Numbered from the stretch's first letter, positions 29,508-38,893 are shown. The stretch: DNA of 64,000 bases from Pseudoroseicyclus aestuarii (GCF_003217255.1 NZ_QJTE01000001.1:248001-312000); one strand, 5' to 3'. Made by a program: numbers and translations. The notes: a model not told the origin generated them from the letters alone.

Positions 29508-31529
29508 ATGAGCGATCCGACACGCCGCGCCGAGGCGCTGGCCGATCCCGCCGCAGGGCAGGCCGAGGGGGCGGGGCAGGCGCGCTGGATCGGCGCCGCG
29601 ATCGCCGTGGTGGCCGTCGCCCTGTCGCTTTTCCAGCTTTATGGCGCGGGGATCCAGCCGCTGGGGCTGTTCTACCAGCGCTCCATCCACCTCGCCTTCA
29701 TCATGGTGCTCTGCTTTCTGATGTTCCCGGCCTTCGGGCGCCCGCGCGGGCCGCTCGCCTGGGTGATCGACGCAGTCTGCCTGACCGCCGCCGTCGCCAG
29801 CGGCGCCTACCTGTGCTGGAACCTCGACGCGATCTTCTCTCGCGCGGGCTTCTGGACGCAGACCGACGTGGTCATGGGCATCGTGACCACGCTCGCCGTG
29901 CTCGAAGCCTCGCGCCGGGCCATCGGGCTGCCGATGACGCTGATCGGCGTGGCGGCGATCCTCTACGGCCTTGCCGGATCGCGCGGCGAACTCGTCTGGC
30001 TGGGCGAATGGATGCCCGGCATCCTGAGCCACCGGGGCAATTCGCTCGACCGGCTGACCGGCCAGCTCTACCTCGGGCAAGAGGGGATCTACGGCCTGCC
30101 GCTGGGGGTGGCGGCGACCTATATCTTCGTCTTCGTGCTTTTCGGCGCCTTTCTGGAGGTGACGGGCGCGGGCAAGTTCTTCATCGATCTGGCCTATGCC
30201 GCCACGGGCCGCAAACCCGGCGGGCCGGCCAAGGCGGCTGTGCTGGCCAGCGCTGGCATGGGCTCGATCAGCGGATCGGCCATCGCCAACGTGGTCACGA
30301 CCGGCGCCTTCACCATCCCGCTGATGAAGCGCCTCGGCTACCGCCCGGCGCAGGCCGGCGGGATCGAGGCCGCGGCCTCGACCGGCGGGCAGATCACCCC
30401 GCCGCTGATGGGCGCGGGCGCCTTCCTGATCGCGGAATACACGCGGCTGCCCTACATCGAAATCGTCAAGGTCTCGATCTTCCCGGCGATCCTCTACCTC
30501 GGGACGGTCTACCTTTTCGTGCATATCGTCGCGATGAAGCAGGGCATGAAGGGCATGCCCCAGGCCGAGCTGCCCCGGGTGCGCGAGACGCTGGCCTCGG
30601 GCTGGCACTTCATCCTGCCGCTCTTCATCCTGATCTTCCTTCTGGTGCAGAACCTCTCGCCGATGCGCGTCGGCTTCTGGGCGATCATCTCGGTCGTCGC
30701 GGTCGCGGCGCTGCGCGGGGCGGCGGATCTGCTGGTTCTCGCCCCACGCCGGGGCGAGGCCTTGAGCGGAGCGCGCATTGCTGCGGCCCTGCGGCAGGGG
30801 CTGACGCTCCTTTGGCAGGCGCTTGAGCTGGGGGCGCGCAACGCTGTCGCCGTCAGCATGGCCTGCGCCGTGGCGGGCATCATCGTCGGCGTCGTCGGGC
30901 TGACCGGGCTGGGGCTGAAGTTCAGCGCGATGATGATCGCCTTCTCGGGCGGCAACATGGTGCTGGCGCTGATCCTCGTGCTGATCGCCAGCCTGATCCT
31001 GGGGATGGGGCTGCCGGTTACGGCCAGTTACATCGTGCTGATCGTCCTCGTCGGCCCCGCGCTGAGCCAGGAGTTCGGCATCCCGCTGCTGATCGCGCAT
31101 CTGGTGGTGTTCTGGTATTCGCAGGACAGCAACGTCACGCCGCCGATCGCGCTGGCGGGTTTCGCCGGGGCCGCGATCGCCGGATCGAAGCCGCTGGAGA
31201 CCAGCATGCAGGCCTGGAAGTTCGCCAAGGGCCTCTACCTGATCCCGGTCTTCATGGTCTACAACCCCGAGATCATCCTCGGCGGGCCCGTCCTCTACGT
31301 GATCTTCACCGGCATCATCGCCGCCCTCGCGCTCGCGGCCTTCGCCGCGGCGCTCGAGGGCTGGCTCTTCGGGCCGATGGGCTGGGTGATGCGGGCAGCG
31401 ATCCTGCCCGCCACCGTCGCTGTCTTTCACCCCCTGCTCTGGGTAGAGACCGCCGGCGCGCTGGCGCTGGCGGCGATCCTTGGCCTGAACTGGTGGCAGG
31501 CGCGCGCCGCAGGGGCGGCGCCGGCCTAG
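29508..31529 (+). CDS. TRAP transporter fused permease (4TM + 12TM)
   Basis: Inner-membrane translocator of 673 residues in which the small DctQ-like and large DctM-like subunits are fused, the rule for TAXI systems. About 15-20 hydrophobic segments are visible; conserved DctM-type motifs include GAFLEVTGAGKFFIDLAY near 215, GSISGSAIANVVTTGAFTIP near 250, AAASTGGQITPPLMGAGAF near 285 and GMGLPVTASYIVL near 495. It starts 7 bases after the DUF1850 stop. Its stop codon shares bases with the stop of the convergent luciferase-like gene (overlap 31526-31529). Confidence 0.95.
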   Translation: MSDPTRRAEALADPAAGQAEGAGQARWIGAAIAVVAVALSLFQLYGAGIQPLGLFYQRSIHLAFIMVLCFLMFPAFGRPRGPLAWVIDAVCLTAAVASGAYLCWNLDAIFSRAGFWTQTDVVMGIVTTLAVLEASRRAIGLPMTLIGVAAILYGLAGSRGELVWLGEWMPGILSHRGNSLDRLTGQLYLGQEGIYGLPLGVAATYIFVFVLFGAFLEVTGAGKFFIDLAYAATGRKPGGPAKAAVLASAGMGSISGSAIANVVTTGAFTIPLMKRLGYRPAQAGGIEAAASTGGQITPPLMGAGAFLIAEYTRLPYIEIVKVSIFPAILYLGTVYLFVHIVAMKQGMKGMPQAELPRVRETLASGWHFILPLFILIFLLVQNLSPMRVGFWAIISVVAVAALRGAADLLVLAPRRGEALSGARIAAALRQGLTLLWQALELGARNAVAVSMACAVAGIIVGVVGLTGLGLKFSAMMIAFSGGNMVLALILVLIASLILGMGLPVTASYIVLIVLVGPALSQEFGIPLLIAHLVVFWYSQDSNVTPPIALAGFAGAAIAGSKPLETSMQAWKFAKGLYLIPVFMVYNPEIILGGPVLYVIFTGIIAALALAAFAAALEGWLFGPMGWVMRAAILPATVAVFHPLLWVETAGALALAAILGLNWWQARAAGAAPA

Positions 31530-32545
31530 CGCCAGCCGAGGCCGGGCGCGACGTGGCGCATCAGGCTTTCCAGCAGATGCGCGTTGTAATCGACGCCCAG
31601 CTGGTTCGGCACGGTGACCAGCAGCGTGTCGGCCTCGGCAATGGCCTCGTCGCCCTTCAGCTGCTCGATCAGGGCATCCGGCTCTCCGGCATAGCCGCGC
31701 CCGAAGACGGAGCGCGTCTCGTCGATCCAGCCGAACTGGTCGCTGTCCGACCCGGCGCGCCCGACGATCGAGCGGTCCTGGTCGGTGACCAGCGGGAAGA
31801 TGCTGCGGCTGACCGAGACGCGCGGGTTGCGCGCATGGCCGGCCTCGGCCCAGGCCTCGCGGTAGGCGCGGATCTGCTTGGCCTGCTGGATGTGGAAGGG
31901 CTCGCCCGTCTCGTCGTCCTTGAGCGTGCTGCTTTGCAAGTTCATCCCCATCTGCGCCGCCCAGCGGGCGGTGGCATCCGACCCGGCGCCCCACCAGATG
32001 CGATCCCGCAGCCCCTCGGACTGCGGCTCGAGGCGCAGCAGGCCCGGCGGGTTGGGGAACATCGGGCGCGGGTTCGGCTGGGCGAAGCCCTCGCCCTCCA
32101 GCATCTTCAGGAAGACGCCGGCATGGCGGCGGGCCATGTCCGCGGGCGTCTCGCCTTCGCCCGGCTGGTAGCCGAAGTGCCGCCAGCCGTCGATCACCTG
32201 CTCGGGTGAGCCGCGCGAGAGGCCAAGCTGCAGCCGCCCGCCCGAGATCAGGTCGGCGCTGCCCGCGTCCTCGACCATGTAGAGCGGGTTCTCGTAGCGC
32301 ATGTCGATGACGCCGGTGCCGATCTCGATCTTGCTGGTCTTCGCGCCGACGGCGGCCAGCAGCGGAAAGGGAGAGGCCAGCTGCCGGGCATAGTGGTGCA
32401 CGCGGTAATAGGCGCCGTCCACGCCCAGCTCCTCGGCGCGCTCGGCCAGCTCGATCGATTGCAGCAGCACGTCCGCGGCAGAGCGGGTCTGCGAATGCGG
32501 CGAGGGAGTCCAATGTCCGAAGGACAGGAAACCGATGTTTTTCAT
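31526..32545 (-). CDS. LLM-class flavin-dependent oxidoreductase
   Basis: A luciferase-like monooxygenase fold protein of 339 residues that probably uses reduced flavin. It starts MKNIGFLSFGHWTP, with the family motifs AERAEELGVDGAYYRVHHYA near 35, IEIGTGVIDMRYENPLYM near 72, SGGRLQLGLSRGSPEQ near 100 and a C-terminal LLVTVPNQLGVDYN. The substrate cannot be predicted. ATG 32545 has an AGGAAAGG site nearby. The gene overlaps the 3' end of the TRAP permease gene by 4 bases, tail to tail, the two stops sharing CTAG. Confidence 0.9.
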   Translation of the reverse strand: MKNIGFLSFGHWTPSPHSQTRSAADVLLQSIELAERAEELGVDGAYYRVHHYARQLASPFPLLAAVGAKTSKIEIGTGVIDMRYENPLYMVEDAGSADLISGGRLQLGLSRGSPEQVIDGWRHFGYQPGEGETPADMARRHAGVFLKMLEGEGFAQPNPRPMFPNPPGLLRLEPQSEGLRDRIWWGAGSDATARWAAQMGMNLQSSTLKDDETGEPFHIQQAKQIRAYREAWAEAGHARNPRVSVSRSIFPLVTDQDRSIVGRAGSDSDQFGWIDETRSVFGRGYAGEPDALIEQLKGDEAIAEADTLLVTVPNQLGVDYNAHLLESLMRHVAPGLGWR

Positions 32546-32659
32546 GGCGTGGCCTTTCCTGGCGTCCTGATCCGCAGATAAGGGCGCGGGGCGCGGATTG
32601 ACACGCAACCGGCGCACCGGGACTGTGCGCCAGTCGCAAGAGCCCGGAAGCCCACCCCC

Positions 32660-33898
32660 ATGACTGATTGCATCGTCCTCGGCGCCGGCATGGTCGGCGT
32701 CAGCACCGCGCTGGCCTTGCAGGCGCGGGGCTGGTCGGTGGCGCTGGTCGACCGCCGCGCCCCGGGGCAGGAGACGAGCCACGGCAATGCCGGGATCATC
32801 CAGACCGAGGCGGCAGAGCCCTATGCCATGCCGCTGGCCCTGCGCAGCCTCGCCCGCATCGCGCTGGGGCGCGACAACGACGTCGCCTACAGCCTGCGCG
32901 GCCTGCTGGGCATGGCGCCGGCGCTGGCCCGCTATGCCCGCGCCTCGCGCGCCTCGGGCCGTGCGGCGCGCGGCGCGGTCTACAGCGCGCTGACGGCGCG
33001 GGCGGCGCAGGACCACGCGCCGCTGATCGAGGCTGCGGGCGCAGAGGCGCTGATCGCGCAACAGGGCTATCTCGAGGTTTACCGCTATCCCAAGGCCTTC
33101 GCCGCCGGTCAGGCCGAGGCAGAGCGTCTCGGCGCCGCGTATGGCGTCCCGTCGCGCCCGCTGGACGGTGCGGCCCTGGCCGCGCGGGAGCCGGCGTTGC
33201 GGATCCCGATGGCCGGGGCGCTCCATTGGACCGGTCCCTGGACCTGCAGCGATCCCGGCGGCCTCGTCGCCGCCTATGCGCGGCTGTTCGAGGCGCGGGG
33301 CGGGCAGCTTCTGACGGGCGATGCCGCCAGCCTGACGCGCGCCGGCAGTGGCTGGCAGGTCACCACGCCCGAGGGCCGGATCGAGGCGCCGCGCGGCGTG
33401 GTCGCCCTCGGCCCCTGGTCGCCGCTGCTGCTGCGCGGCTTCGGCCTGCGGGTGCCGATGATCCTCAAGCGCGGCTATCACGGCCATTTCGCCGCCCCGG
33501 TGATGCCGCGCCTGCCGCTGGTCATGGCGGATCACGGCCTTGTCCTCTCGCCGATGCGCGCCGGCCTGCGGTTGGCCACCGGCGCCGCGCTGGTCGGGCA
33601 CGCCGAGGCCTCGGCCCCCCTTCAGCTGCACCGCGGGGCGAAGGCCGTTGCCGATGCGATCGACCTCGGCCCAAGGGTGCAAGAGGCGCAGTGGCATGGT
33701 ACCCGGCCCTGCCTGCCGGACATGCTGCCGGTGCTGGGCGAGGCGCCGGGCCAGCCGGGCCTCTGGCTGCATTTCGGCCATGGGCACCAGGGCTTCACCC
33801 TCGGCCCCACCACCGCCGCGTTGCTGGCCGAGGCGATGGCAGGCGGAAAAGGGGTGCCCGAGGCGCTGTCGCCCGGCAGGCCCGGACTGCTGGCTTAG
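32660..33898 (+). CDS. FAD-dependent amino-acid oxidoreductase (DadA-like)
   Basis: DAO-fold flavoprotein of 412 residues. The N-terminus IVLGAGMVGVSTALALQARG is the FAD-binding Rossmann motif, followed by RRAPGQETSHGNAGI, which is typical of D-amino-acid dehydrogenases (DadA). The C-terminus WLHFGHGHQGFTLGPTTAALLAE closes the FAD site. Such enzymes oxidise D-alanine and related amino acids to keto acids, delivering electrons to the respiratory chain. Position next to the peptidoglycan-recycling genes (convergent, 11 bases apart) would fit D-alanine from cell-wall turnover, but this is inference. Confidence 0.85.
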   Translation: MTDCIVLGAGMVGVSTALALQARGWSVALVDRRAPGQETSHGNAGIIQTEAAEPYAMPLALRSLARIALGRDNDVAYSLRGLLGMAPALARYARASRASGRAARGAVYSALTARAAQDHAPLIEAAGAEALIAQQGYLEVYRYPKAFAAGQAEAERLGAAYGVPSRPLDGAALAAREPALRIPMAGALHWTGPWTCSDPGGLVAAYARLFEARGGQLLTGDAASLTRAGSGWQVTTPEGRIEAPRGVVALGPWSPLLLRGFGLRVPMILKRGYHGHFAAPVMPRLPLVMADHGLVLSPMRAGLRLATGAALVGHAEASAPLQLHRGAKAVADAIDLGPRVQEAQWHGTRPCLPDMLPVLGEAPGQPGLWLHFGHGHQGFTLGPTTAALLAEAMAGGKGVPEALSPGRPGLLA

Positions 33899-33909
33899 GC
33901 CCCGTTTTC

Positions 33910-35019
33910 TTAAGGTCTGGCGATGCGCCCGCCGGTCAGCGGATGCGGCGCGCCGGTGGTGGTGGGAAAGCTGATCGGCAGGCCGCGCTGGACCCGCACG
34001 GCGAGGAGGGCGAAACACTCCGCCTCGACCGCATCGCCGCGCCAGCCGACGGCCTCGGCAGGCAGGGCCTCCACCCCGGCAAAGCGCTCCAGCATCGCCA
34101 TCAGCGCCGGGTTGCGGCGCCCGCCGCCCGAGACGATCAGCCGATCCGGCCGGACAGGCAGCATGTCCAGCCCGCGCCCGACGCAGGCGGCGGTAAAGGC
34201 GGTCAGCGTGGCCGCGCCATCCGCATCGCTCAGGCCCTCGGCAAGGCCGGGGCCGAAATCGAAGCGGTCGAGCGACTTTGGGTAGGGCCGCGCGAGGTAG
34301 GGATGCTCCAGCGCCTGCGCCAGCCGCGCTTCGTCGACCCGGCCCGCCAGCGCCAGCGCGCCGTCGCGGTCCATCTCGCCCAGCACCCGCGCGCGGATGA
34401 AATCGTTGATCGGCGCATTCGCCGGGCCGCAGTCGAAGGCGGCGAGGCTGCCGTCCGGCGCCCGCGCCGTCAGGTTCGCCACCCCGCCGAGGTTCAGCAC
34501 CGCCGTGCCCGCCGCATCCCCGAGCCGACCCAGCAGCGCGGCGTGGTAGATCGGCGCCAGCGGCGCGCCCTGACCGCCCGCCGCCACGTCGGCGCTGCGG
34601 AAATCATAGGCCACCGGCAGGCCCAGATGCCGCGCCATCAGCGCCCCGTCGCCCAGCTGCCGCGTGGCACCGGGGCGTCCCGGCACGGGGCCGCGGTGCA
34701 GCACACTCTGCCCGTGAAAGCCGACGATCCCGGCGCCCGGTGCATGGTCCTGCAGCACCCGCGCCACAGCCTCGGCCTGGGCGAGGGTCAGGCGTTCCTC
34801 CGCCTCGGCGAAGATCGCGGGCTCGGGACCGACGAAGGCCCAATCGCGCGCCTCGGCCAACGTGCGCTGCAGCAGCGCGAGCAGGCCGGGCGGGGTGGGC
34901 ACCAGCGCATAGGGGCCGAACTCGGCCACGCTCTCTCCATCCGTGCGGATCAGCGCCACGTCGATGTTCCCGTCGAGCACGGTGCCCGTCATCAGTCCCA
35001 CGGCCCAGATCGGCTCCAT
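33910..35019 (-). CDS. anmK: anhydro-N-acetylmuramic acid kinase
   Basis: Converts 1,6-anhydro-MurNAc, released by lytic transglycosylases, to MurNAc-6-phosphate using ATP. The 369 residues show the ASKHA/AnmK motifs: [17 protein letters not shown] at the N-terminus (the usual SLDG is VLDG), [12 protein letters not shown] near 100, [20 protein letters not shown] near 135, NLGGVANLT near 175, [12 protein letters not shown] near 195, and [12 protein letters not shown] near 290. ATG 35019 was preferred to GTG 35022 because GGAGA is spaced 6 bases from it. It is the last gene of the kinase-murQ-anmK operon, 41 bases after murQ. Confidence 0.94.
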   Translation of the reverse strand: MEPIWAVGLMTGTVLDGNIDVALIRTDGESVAEFGPYALVPTPPGLLALLQRTLAEARDWAFVGPEPAIFAEAEERLTLAQAEAVARVLQDHAPGAGIVGFHGQSVLHRGPVPGRPGATRQLGDGALMARHLGLPVAYDFRSADVAAGGQGAPLAPIYHAALLGRLGDAAGTAVLNLGGVANLTARAPDGSLAAFDCGPANAPINDFIRARVLGEMDRDGALALAGRVDEARLAQALEHPYLARPYPKSLDRFDFGPGLAEGLSDADGAATLTAFTAACVGRGLDMLPVRPDRLIVSGGGRRNPALMAMLERFAGVEALPAEAVGWRGDAVEAECFALLAVRVQRGLPISFPTTTGAPHPLTGGRIARP

Positions 35020-35060
35020 CACGCGTCTCCTTCGCTGCTCATACCGTCCGGGCCTGCGCC

Positions 35061-35954
35061 CTAACCCGCCGAAAGGGGCGCGGCGAGGGCGCGGTGCAGG
35101 CGCCCGCCCGAGGCTGCCAGCCGCGCCTCGGCGGCGTCGCGGTCGAGGCCCAGCTCGAGCATGACGAGGGCGGTCTTGATCGATCCGCCCGCCTCGAGGG
35201 CGGCCTGCGCCTCGGCCTCGGGGACATCGGCGAGATCGGCGATCATCCGGCGGGCGCGGGCGGCGAGCTTTTCATTGGTCGGCGCCATCTCGACCATGCG
35301 GCCGCGGTGGACATAGCCCATGGCGGTGAAAATACCGGTCGAGAGCACGGTCAGCACCGCCTTCTGCGCGGTGCCGGCCTTCATCCGGGTCGAGCCGGCG
35401 AGGACCTCCGCCCCCGTGGCGACGAGGATCGGGATCTCGGCGATCTCGCCCAGCGGGCCGCCCTCGTTGCAGAAGATCGCCAGGGTCAGCGCGCCCTCGG
35501 CACGGGCATGGCGCAGGCCTTCGGCGACGAAGGGGGTGCGGCCAGAGGCGGCGAGGCCGATCACAACATCCGCCTCGCCCAGCCCCGCGGCCTTCAGTGC
35601 GGCGATGGCCGCGGCGCCGTCGTCCTCGGCCCCCTCGACAGCGCCCGTCACGGCGGCGGGGCCGCCGGCCATCAGCGCCAGCGCCCTCTCCGCCGGCCAG
35701 CCGAAGGTGGGCGGCAATTCCGCCGCGTCGAGCGTGGCGAGCCGGCCCGAGGTTCCGGCGCCGAGGTAGATCAGCCGCCCCCCGCGCGCGAGCCGCTTTG
35801 CCCCATGCTCGACGGCGCGGGCGATGGCGGGGGCCGCGGGCAGCAGCGAAGCGGTCGCGGCCATCTGCCCCTCGATCATCGCGGCGACGAGGTCGGCTGT
35901 GGGCCATGTCTCGATCCCGGCATAGCGCGGGGCGGCGGTTTCGGTCGTGCTCAT
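35061..35954 (-). CDS. murQ: N-acetylmuramic acid 6-phosphate etherase
   Basis: Lyase that cleaves the D-lactyl ether of MurNAc-6-phosphate to give GlcNAc-6-phosphate and D-lactate. It has 297 residues with the SIS fold: [25 protein letters not shown] near 60, [18 protein letters not shown] near 135, [19 protein letters not shown] near 195 and [18 protein letters not shown] near 220; all are strongly conserved family segments. The start overlaps the upstream kinase gene by 4 bases. With AnmK it forms the standard anhydro-MurNAc recycling route. Confidence 0.95.
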   Translation of the reverse strand: MSTTETAAPRYAGIETWPTADLVAAMIEGQMAATASLLPAAPAIARAVEHGAKRLARGGRLIYLGAGTSGRLATLDAAELPPTFGWPAERALALMAGGPAAVTGAVEGAEDDGAAAIAALKAAGLGEADVVIGLAASGRTPFVAEGLRHARAEGALTLAIFCNEGGPLGEIAEIPILVATGAEVLAGSTRMKAGTAQKAVLTVLSTGIFTAMGYVHRGRMVEMAPTNEKLAARARRMIADLADVPEAEAQAALEAGGSIKTALVMLELGLDRDAAEARLAASGGRLHRALAAPLSAG

Positions 35955-36859
35955 GCGTGCTGGCCTTTCAAAAGATCCCGCGCCAGACCGGCGGCGCGGG
36001 CCGGGGCGTCGAGGCTGGGGGTGTCGATCTGCGTGCCGGGCAGGCCCGCCGCGAAGGCCGCGCCAATCGCCGGGTGCAGCGCGGCGGCGCCGCCGGTCAG
36101 CGCCACGGGGCCGGGCCCGCAGGCGCGGATCGTCGCGCGGGCAAGGCGCGCAAGCTCCTGCCCGGCGCGGGTCAGCAGGGCGAGGGCGGCGGCATCGCCC
36201 GCCTCGGCCGCCGCCGCGATATCGCGGGCCAGTAGGCCGATGGCGCCGCGATCCTGCCCGTAGACGAAGCGGTAGACGGCATCCCGGTCCAGCCCGCCGA
36301 GGCGCGCCGCGATTGCCTTGGCCAGCGGGCCGGGCGCCTCTGCTTCCTCCGCCGCGCGCAGCACGAGGTCGAGCGCGCGCAGCGCGATCCACCCGCCCGA
36401 GCCCGCGTCGTCGAGCAGCAGGCCGCGCCCGCCGACCACCACCGGGCCCTCCGGCCCCATGCCGATCCCGACCGAGCCGGTGCCCGAGATCACGAGATGG
36501 CCCGCCCCGCCGCGCGGGAAGGCGGCGTGCCATGCCAGCACCGCGTCGCTGGCATGCCACAGCCGCGCGGGCGGCAGGCCGAAGGCGCGGGTCAGCGCCG
36601 GCTCGATGCCCGGATGCGGGGGCAGGCCCGCGCCGGTGATGCCGAAACCGGCGGCGCAAGGGGGGGCGGGCAGGGCCTTTGCGATGCGGGCGAGGGCGGC
36701 CTCTAGCGCGGCCAGCGCCGCGGGCGTCTCGATCCGGCCGCTGGCGCCGGGGGTGGTGCCCCGCGCCAGCACCTGGTCGCGCGCATCCAGAAGGCACCAG
36801 CGCGAGGCCGTGCCGCCGATATCGACGCCGAGGGTCGGGGCCAGCGCATCCGGTGTCAT
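35951..36859 (-). CDS. BadF/BadG-type ATPase, probable GlcNAc/MurNAc kinase
   Basis: ASKHA-fold sugar kinase of 302 residues: GVDIGGTASRWCLLDA at the N-terminus (phosphate 1 loop), GFGITGAGLPPHPGIE near 75, HLVISGTGSVGIGMGPEG near 125 (adenosine and phosphate 2 region), GGRGLLLDDAGSGGWI near 145, and VALTGGAAALHPAI near 260. Family members phosphorylate N-acetylglucosamine or N-acetylmuramic acid; operon context with murQ and anmK favours one of these. ATG 36859 begins just before homology, but no clear ribosome site is visible. It is the first gene of the operon and overlaps murQ by 4 bases. Confidence 0.85.
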   Translation of the reverse strand: MTPDALAPTLGVDIGGTASRWCLLDARDQVLARGTTPGASGRIETPAALAALEAALARIAKALPAPPCAAGFGITGAGLPPHPGIEPALTRAFGLPPARLWHASDAVLAWHAAFPRGGAGHLVISGTGSVGIGMGPEGPVVVGGRGLLLDDAGSGGWIALRALDLVLRAAEEAEAPGPLAKAIAARLGGLDRDAVYRFVYGQDRGAIGLLARDIAAAAEAGDAAALALLTRAGQELARLARATIRACGPGPVALTGGAAALHPAIGAAFAAGLPGTQIDTPSLDAPARAAGLARDLLKGQHA

Positions 36860-37039
36860 GGCGGTGATGAACAACCCCGGCCACGCGATGTAAAGCGGCT
36901 TGATGCCGGTGGCGGCGGGGCAGGCGCCTGCACGGGAACAGCGCCGCTGCGGGCGGGTTCTTCCCTGAGCTTGCCGCGCGGCGTTGTTCCGCGCGCGGGC
37001 GCGTGCCGCCCCGCCGCGGCGCATGACACGGAGTTTGCG

Positions 37040-37627
37040 ATGCACATCATTCCCGCCGATCCCGAGCGGCAGATCGAGCTGCCCGACCTTGGCCTCAGGC
37101 CCTGCCCGGTCAGCGTCGACGGCGCCGGCCTTGGCCTGACGCGCCTCGTGGCGCTGCGCCTCTTCCGCCTCGCCGATGGCGAGACGGCGCGCGGCGATGG
37201 CGCGGTGACGCTGCGGGTGATCTCGGGCGAGGCCGAGGGGCCTGAGGGGCCGCTTGGCCCCGGGGATGCCGCCCGCAGCGTGACGGGCGACTGGCAGCTG
37301 ACCGCGCGCGGCGAGGCGATGATCGCCTGCGCCGTGGGCGATGGGGCCGCGCCGCAGATCGACTGGGCGCAGGTGGAGGAGGCGACGGATATCCGCCCCC
37401 GGAGCGAGGCGCTGGTATATCTGCCCGATTGCGGCGGGCAGGCGGTGCTGCCGCAGGACGTCGATGCGCCCTCGCTTCTTGCGCCGATGTCGGACGACGA
37501 CCCGGACCGCCCGCACCTGCATCCCGAAGGCAGCCTGCAGCGCCACGATACCATCGCCCTCGAGGCCGGAGAGGCGATCACGCTGCAGCTGGCGGAGCCG
37601 GGGCGGGTGCTGGTCGTCACCGCCTGA
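37040..37627 (+). CDS. hypothetical protein, unknown function
   Basis: A 195-residue acidic protein without signal peptide or membrane segment and with strong coding codon bias. I do not recognise the family. Two halves show similar beta-rich, glycine-spaced patterns (GDGAVTLRVISGEAEGPEGP; SLQRHDTIALEAGEAITLQLAEPGRVLVV), which could be a small barrel or cupin-like fold, but the metal-binding motif of cupins is not present. ATG 37040 begins MHIIPADPERQIELP and has a CGGAG site upstream; the frame is open earlier. It is divergent from the recycling operon and convergent with the aminotransferase gene, 9 bases from its stop. Confidence 0.72.
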   Translation: MHIIPADPERQIELPDLGLRPCPVSVDGAGLGLTRLVALRLFRLADGETARGDGAVTLRVISGEAEGPEGPLGPGDAARSVTGDWQLTARGEAMIACAVGDGAAPQIDWAQVEEATDIRPRSEALVYLPDCGGQAVLPQDVDAPSLLAPMSDDDPDRPHLHPEGSLQRHDTIALEAGEAITLQLAEPGRVLVVTA

Positions 37628-37636
37628 ACCGGCGCG

Positions 37637-38758
37637 CTAGCCCTGCCGGGCGATGAAGGCCGAGAGCTTTTCCAGCCCCTCGCGCAGGACAGTCGTGGCG
37701 CAGGCGTAGCCTATGCGCAGATGTCCCTCGGCGCCCATCGCGGCGCCGGGGGTCAAAAGCACGCCGGTCTCCTCAAGCAGCGCGAGGCAGAAGGCCTCGG
37801 AGCCCATCGTTCCGTCGTAGCGCAGGAGTGCGGTGGTGCCGCCGCCGGGGCGGGTGAAGGTGATCCGCGGCTCGTCCTTCGCCCACTCCTCGAGGATCCT
37901 GAGGTTCGTGCGGGTGATCGCCCGGCTTCGCGCGAGGATGCGGTCTGCCCCCTCGAGCGCGATGGCGGCGAGGTGGTCGTCGATCATGCCGACGGAGATC
38001 GTCGTGTAGTCACGGTGGTGCGAAACGGCCTCAAGCACCGCGTCCGGCGCCGCGATCCACCCCAGCCGCAGCCCGGCGAGGGAAAAGGCCTTGGACATGC
38101 CGCTTGTCGAGATGCCCTTTTCATAGAGATCCGCGACGCTGGCGGTCATGCCGGGCTCGGCCTGGTCCGTGCTCCGATAGACCTCGTCCGCCAGCAGCCA
38201 CGCGCCGGCCTCGCGTGCGAGGGAGATCACCTCCTGCAGCAGCGCCTCGTCCATCAGCGCGCCGGTGGGATTGTTCGGATTGGTCAGCGCGATCAGCCGG
38301 GTCTCGGGGCGCATCAGGGCCCGCAGGCGGTCGATGTCGGGCAGGTAGCCGTCCTCGGGGCGCAGCTCCAGCTGCGAGACCTCGGCGCCGAGGCTTTCGG
38401 GGATCGAGACATGCTGCTGGTAGGTCGGCACCAGGGAGACCACGTGGTCGCCCCGGCTCACGAGCGCCTGATAGACCAGCGCATTGGCCCCGATCGTGCC
38501 ATGGGTGACGAGGATGCTCTCCGCCGCGCGCCCGTCGTAGAGCGCGGCGATGGCGCGGCGCAGACGCTCCGACCCCGTAATCTCGCCATAGGTCAGCTTC
38601 AGCGAGAGCAGCGCCTCGAGCGCGGTCTCGTTCTGCCCGCACAGGCGCAGCAGCTCTGCCACCGTCAGGCTGTCGACGCAGGTCTCCGCAAGGTTGTAGC
38701 GGCAGCGCGTCTCATGCGCGTTCATCCAGATCTCGACGCCGAACGGCTCGATATGCAT
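37637..38758 (-). CDS. class I/II PLP-dependent aminotransferase
   Basis: Fold-type I aminotransferase of 373 residues. Key positions are the LTNPNNPTGALMDEALL substrate/PLP segment near 158, Asp191 in LLADEVYR (pyridine nitrogen) and the Schiff-base Lys223 in TSGMSKAFSLAGLRLGW. The N-terminus EPFGVEIWMNAHETRCRYNLAETC and the cysteine-containing segment LTVAELLRLCG are shared with a subgroup of unknown specificity, sometimes named capreomycidine-synthase-like. ATG 38758 was chosen because homology starts MHIEPFGVEIW with GGAGGG upstream. Divergent from betI, 135 bases apart. Confidence 0.9.
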   Translation of the reverse strand: MHIEPFGVEIWMNAHETRCRYNLAETCVDSLTVAELLRLCGQNETALEALLSLKLTYGEITGSERLRRAIAALYDGRAAESILVTHGTIGANALVYQALVSRGDHVVSLVPTYQQHVSIPESLGAEVSQLELRPEDGYLPDIDRLRALMRPETRLIALTNPNNPTGALMDEALLQEVISLAREAGAWLLADEVYRSTDQAEPGMTASVADLYEKGISTSGMSKAFSLAGLRLGWIAAPDAVLEAVSHHRDYTTISVGMIDDHLAAIALEGADRILARSRAITRTNLRILEEWAKDEPRITFTRPGGGTTALLRYDGTMGSEAFCLALLEETGVLLTPGAAMGAEGHLRIGYACATTVLREGLEKLSAFIARQG

Positions 38759-38837
38759 GGCGGTCCCTCCCTTGTCCCGGGGCAGGGTGGGCCGGCCCGC
38801 GCGCGGCGTCCAGCCCCGGCGCGGGATCGGGTTATTG

Positions 38838-38851
38838 ATTGACGCGTCAAT
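38838..38851. promoter_or_regulatory. perfect palindrome, probable BetI operator
   Basis: ATTGACGCGTCAAT at 38838-38851 is a perfect 14-base palindrome, flanked by an AT-rich TTATTG, in the divergent aminotransferase-betI region, 42 bases before the betI start. BetI operators in other bacteria are AT-rich palindromes built on similar TTGA/TCAA half-sites, so autoregulation with choline as inducer is the natural reading. Confidence 0.65.
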
Positions 38852-38860
38852 TACCCTGTG

Positions 38861-38884
38861 GTTCCTTGTCCCCTCGCAAGGAAC
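38861..38884 (+). promoter_or_regulatory. second inverted repeat in the betI leader
   Basis: GTTCCTTG (38861-38868) and CAAGGAAC (38877-38884) form a perfect 8-base inverted repeat with an 8-base spacer, ending 9 bases before the betI ATG. It could be a second regulator site or an RNA hairpin that covers the ribosome site, which would otherwise be AAGGAAC. Confidence 0.45.
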
Positions 38885-38893
38885 GGGACCTCG

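Noticed and set aside
29451-32639. 1062-codon minus-strand frame covering the TRAP permease and part of the luciferase-like gene
   Set aside because: Its translation is Arg-rich without any family pattern, while both overlapped genes are strongly supported in other frames.
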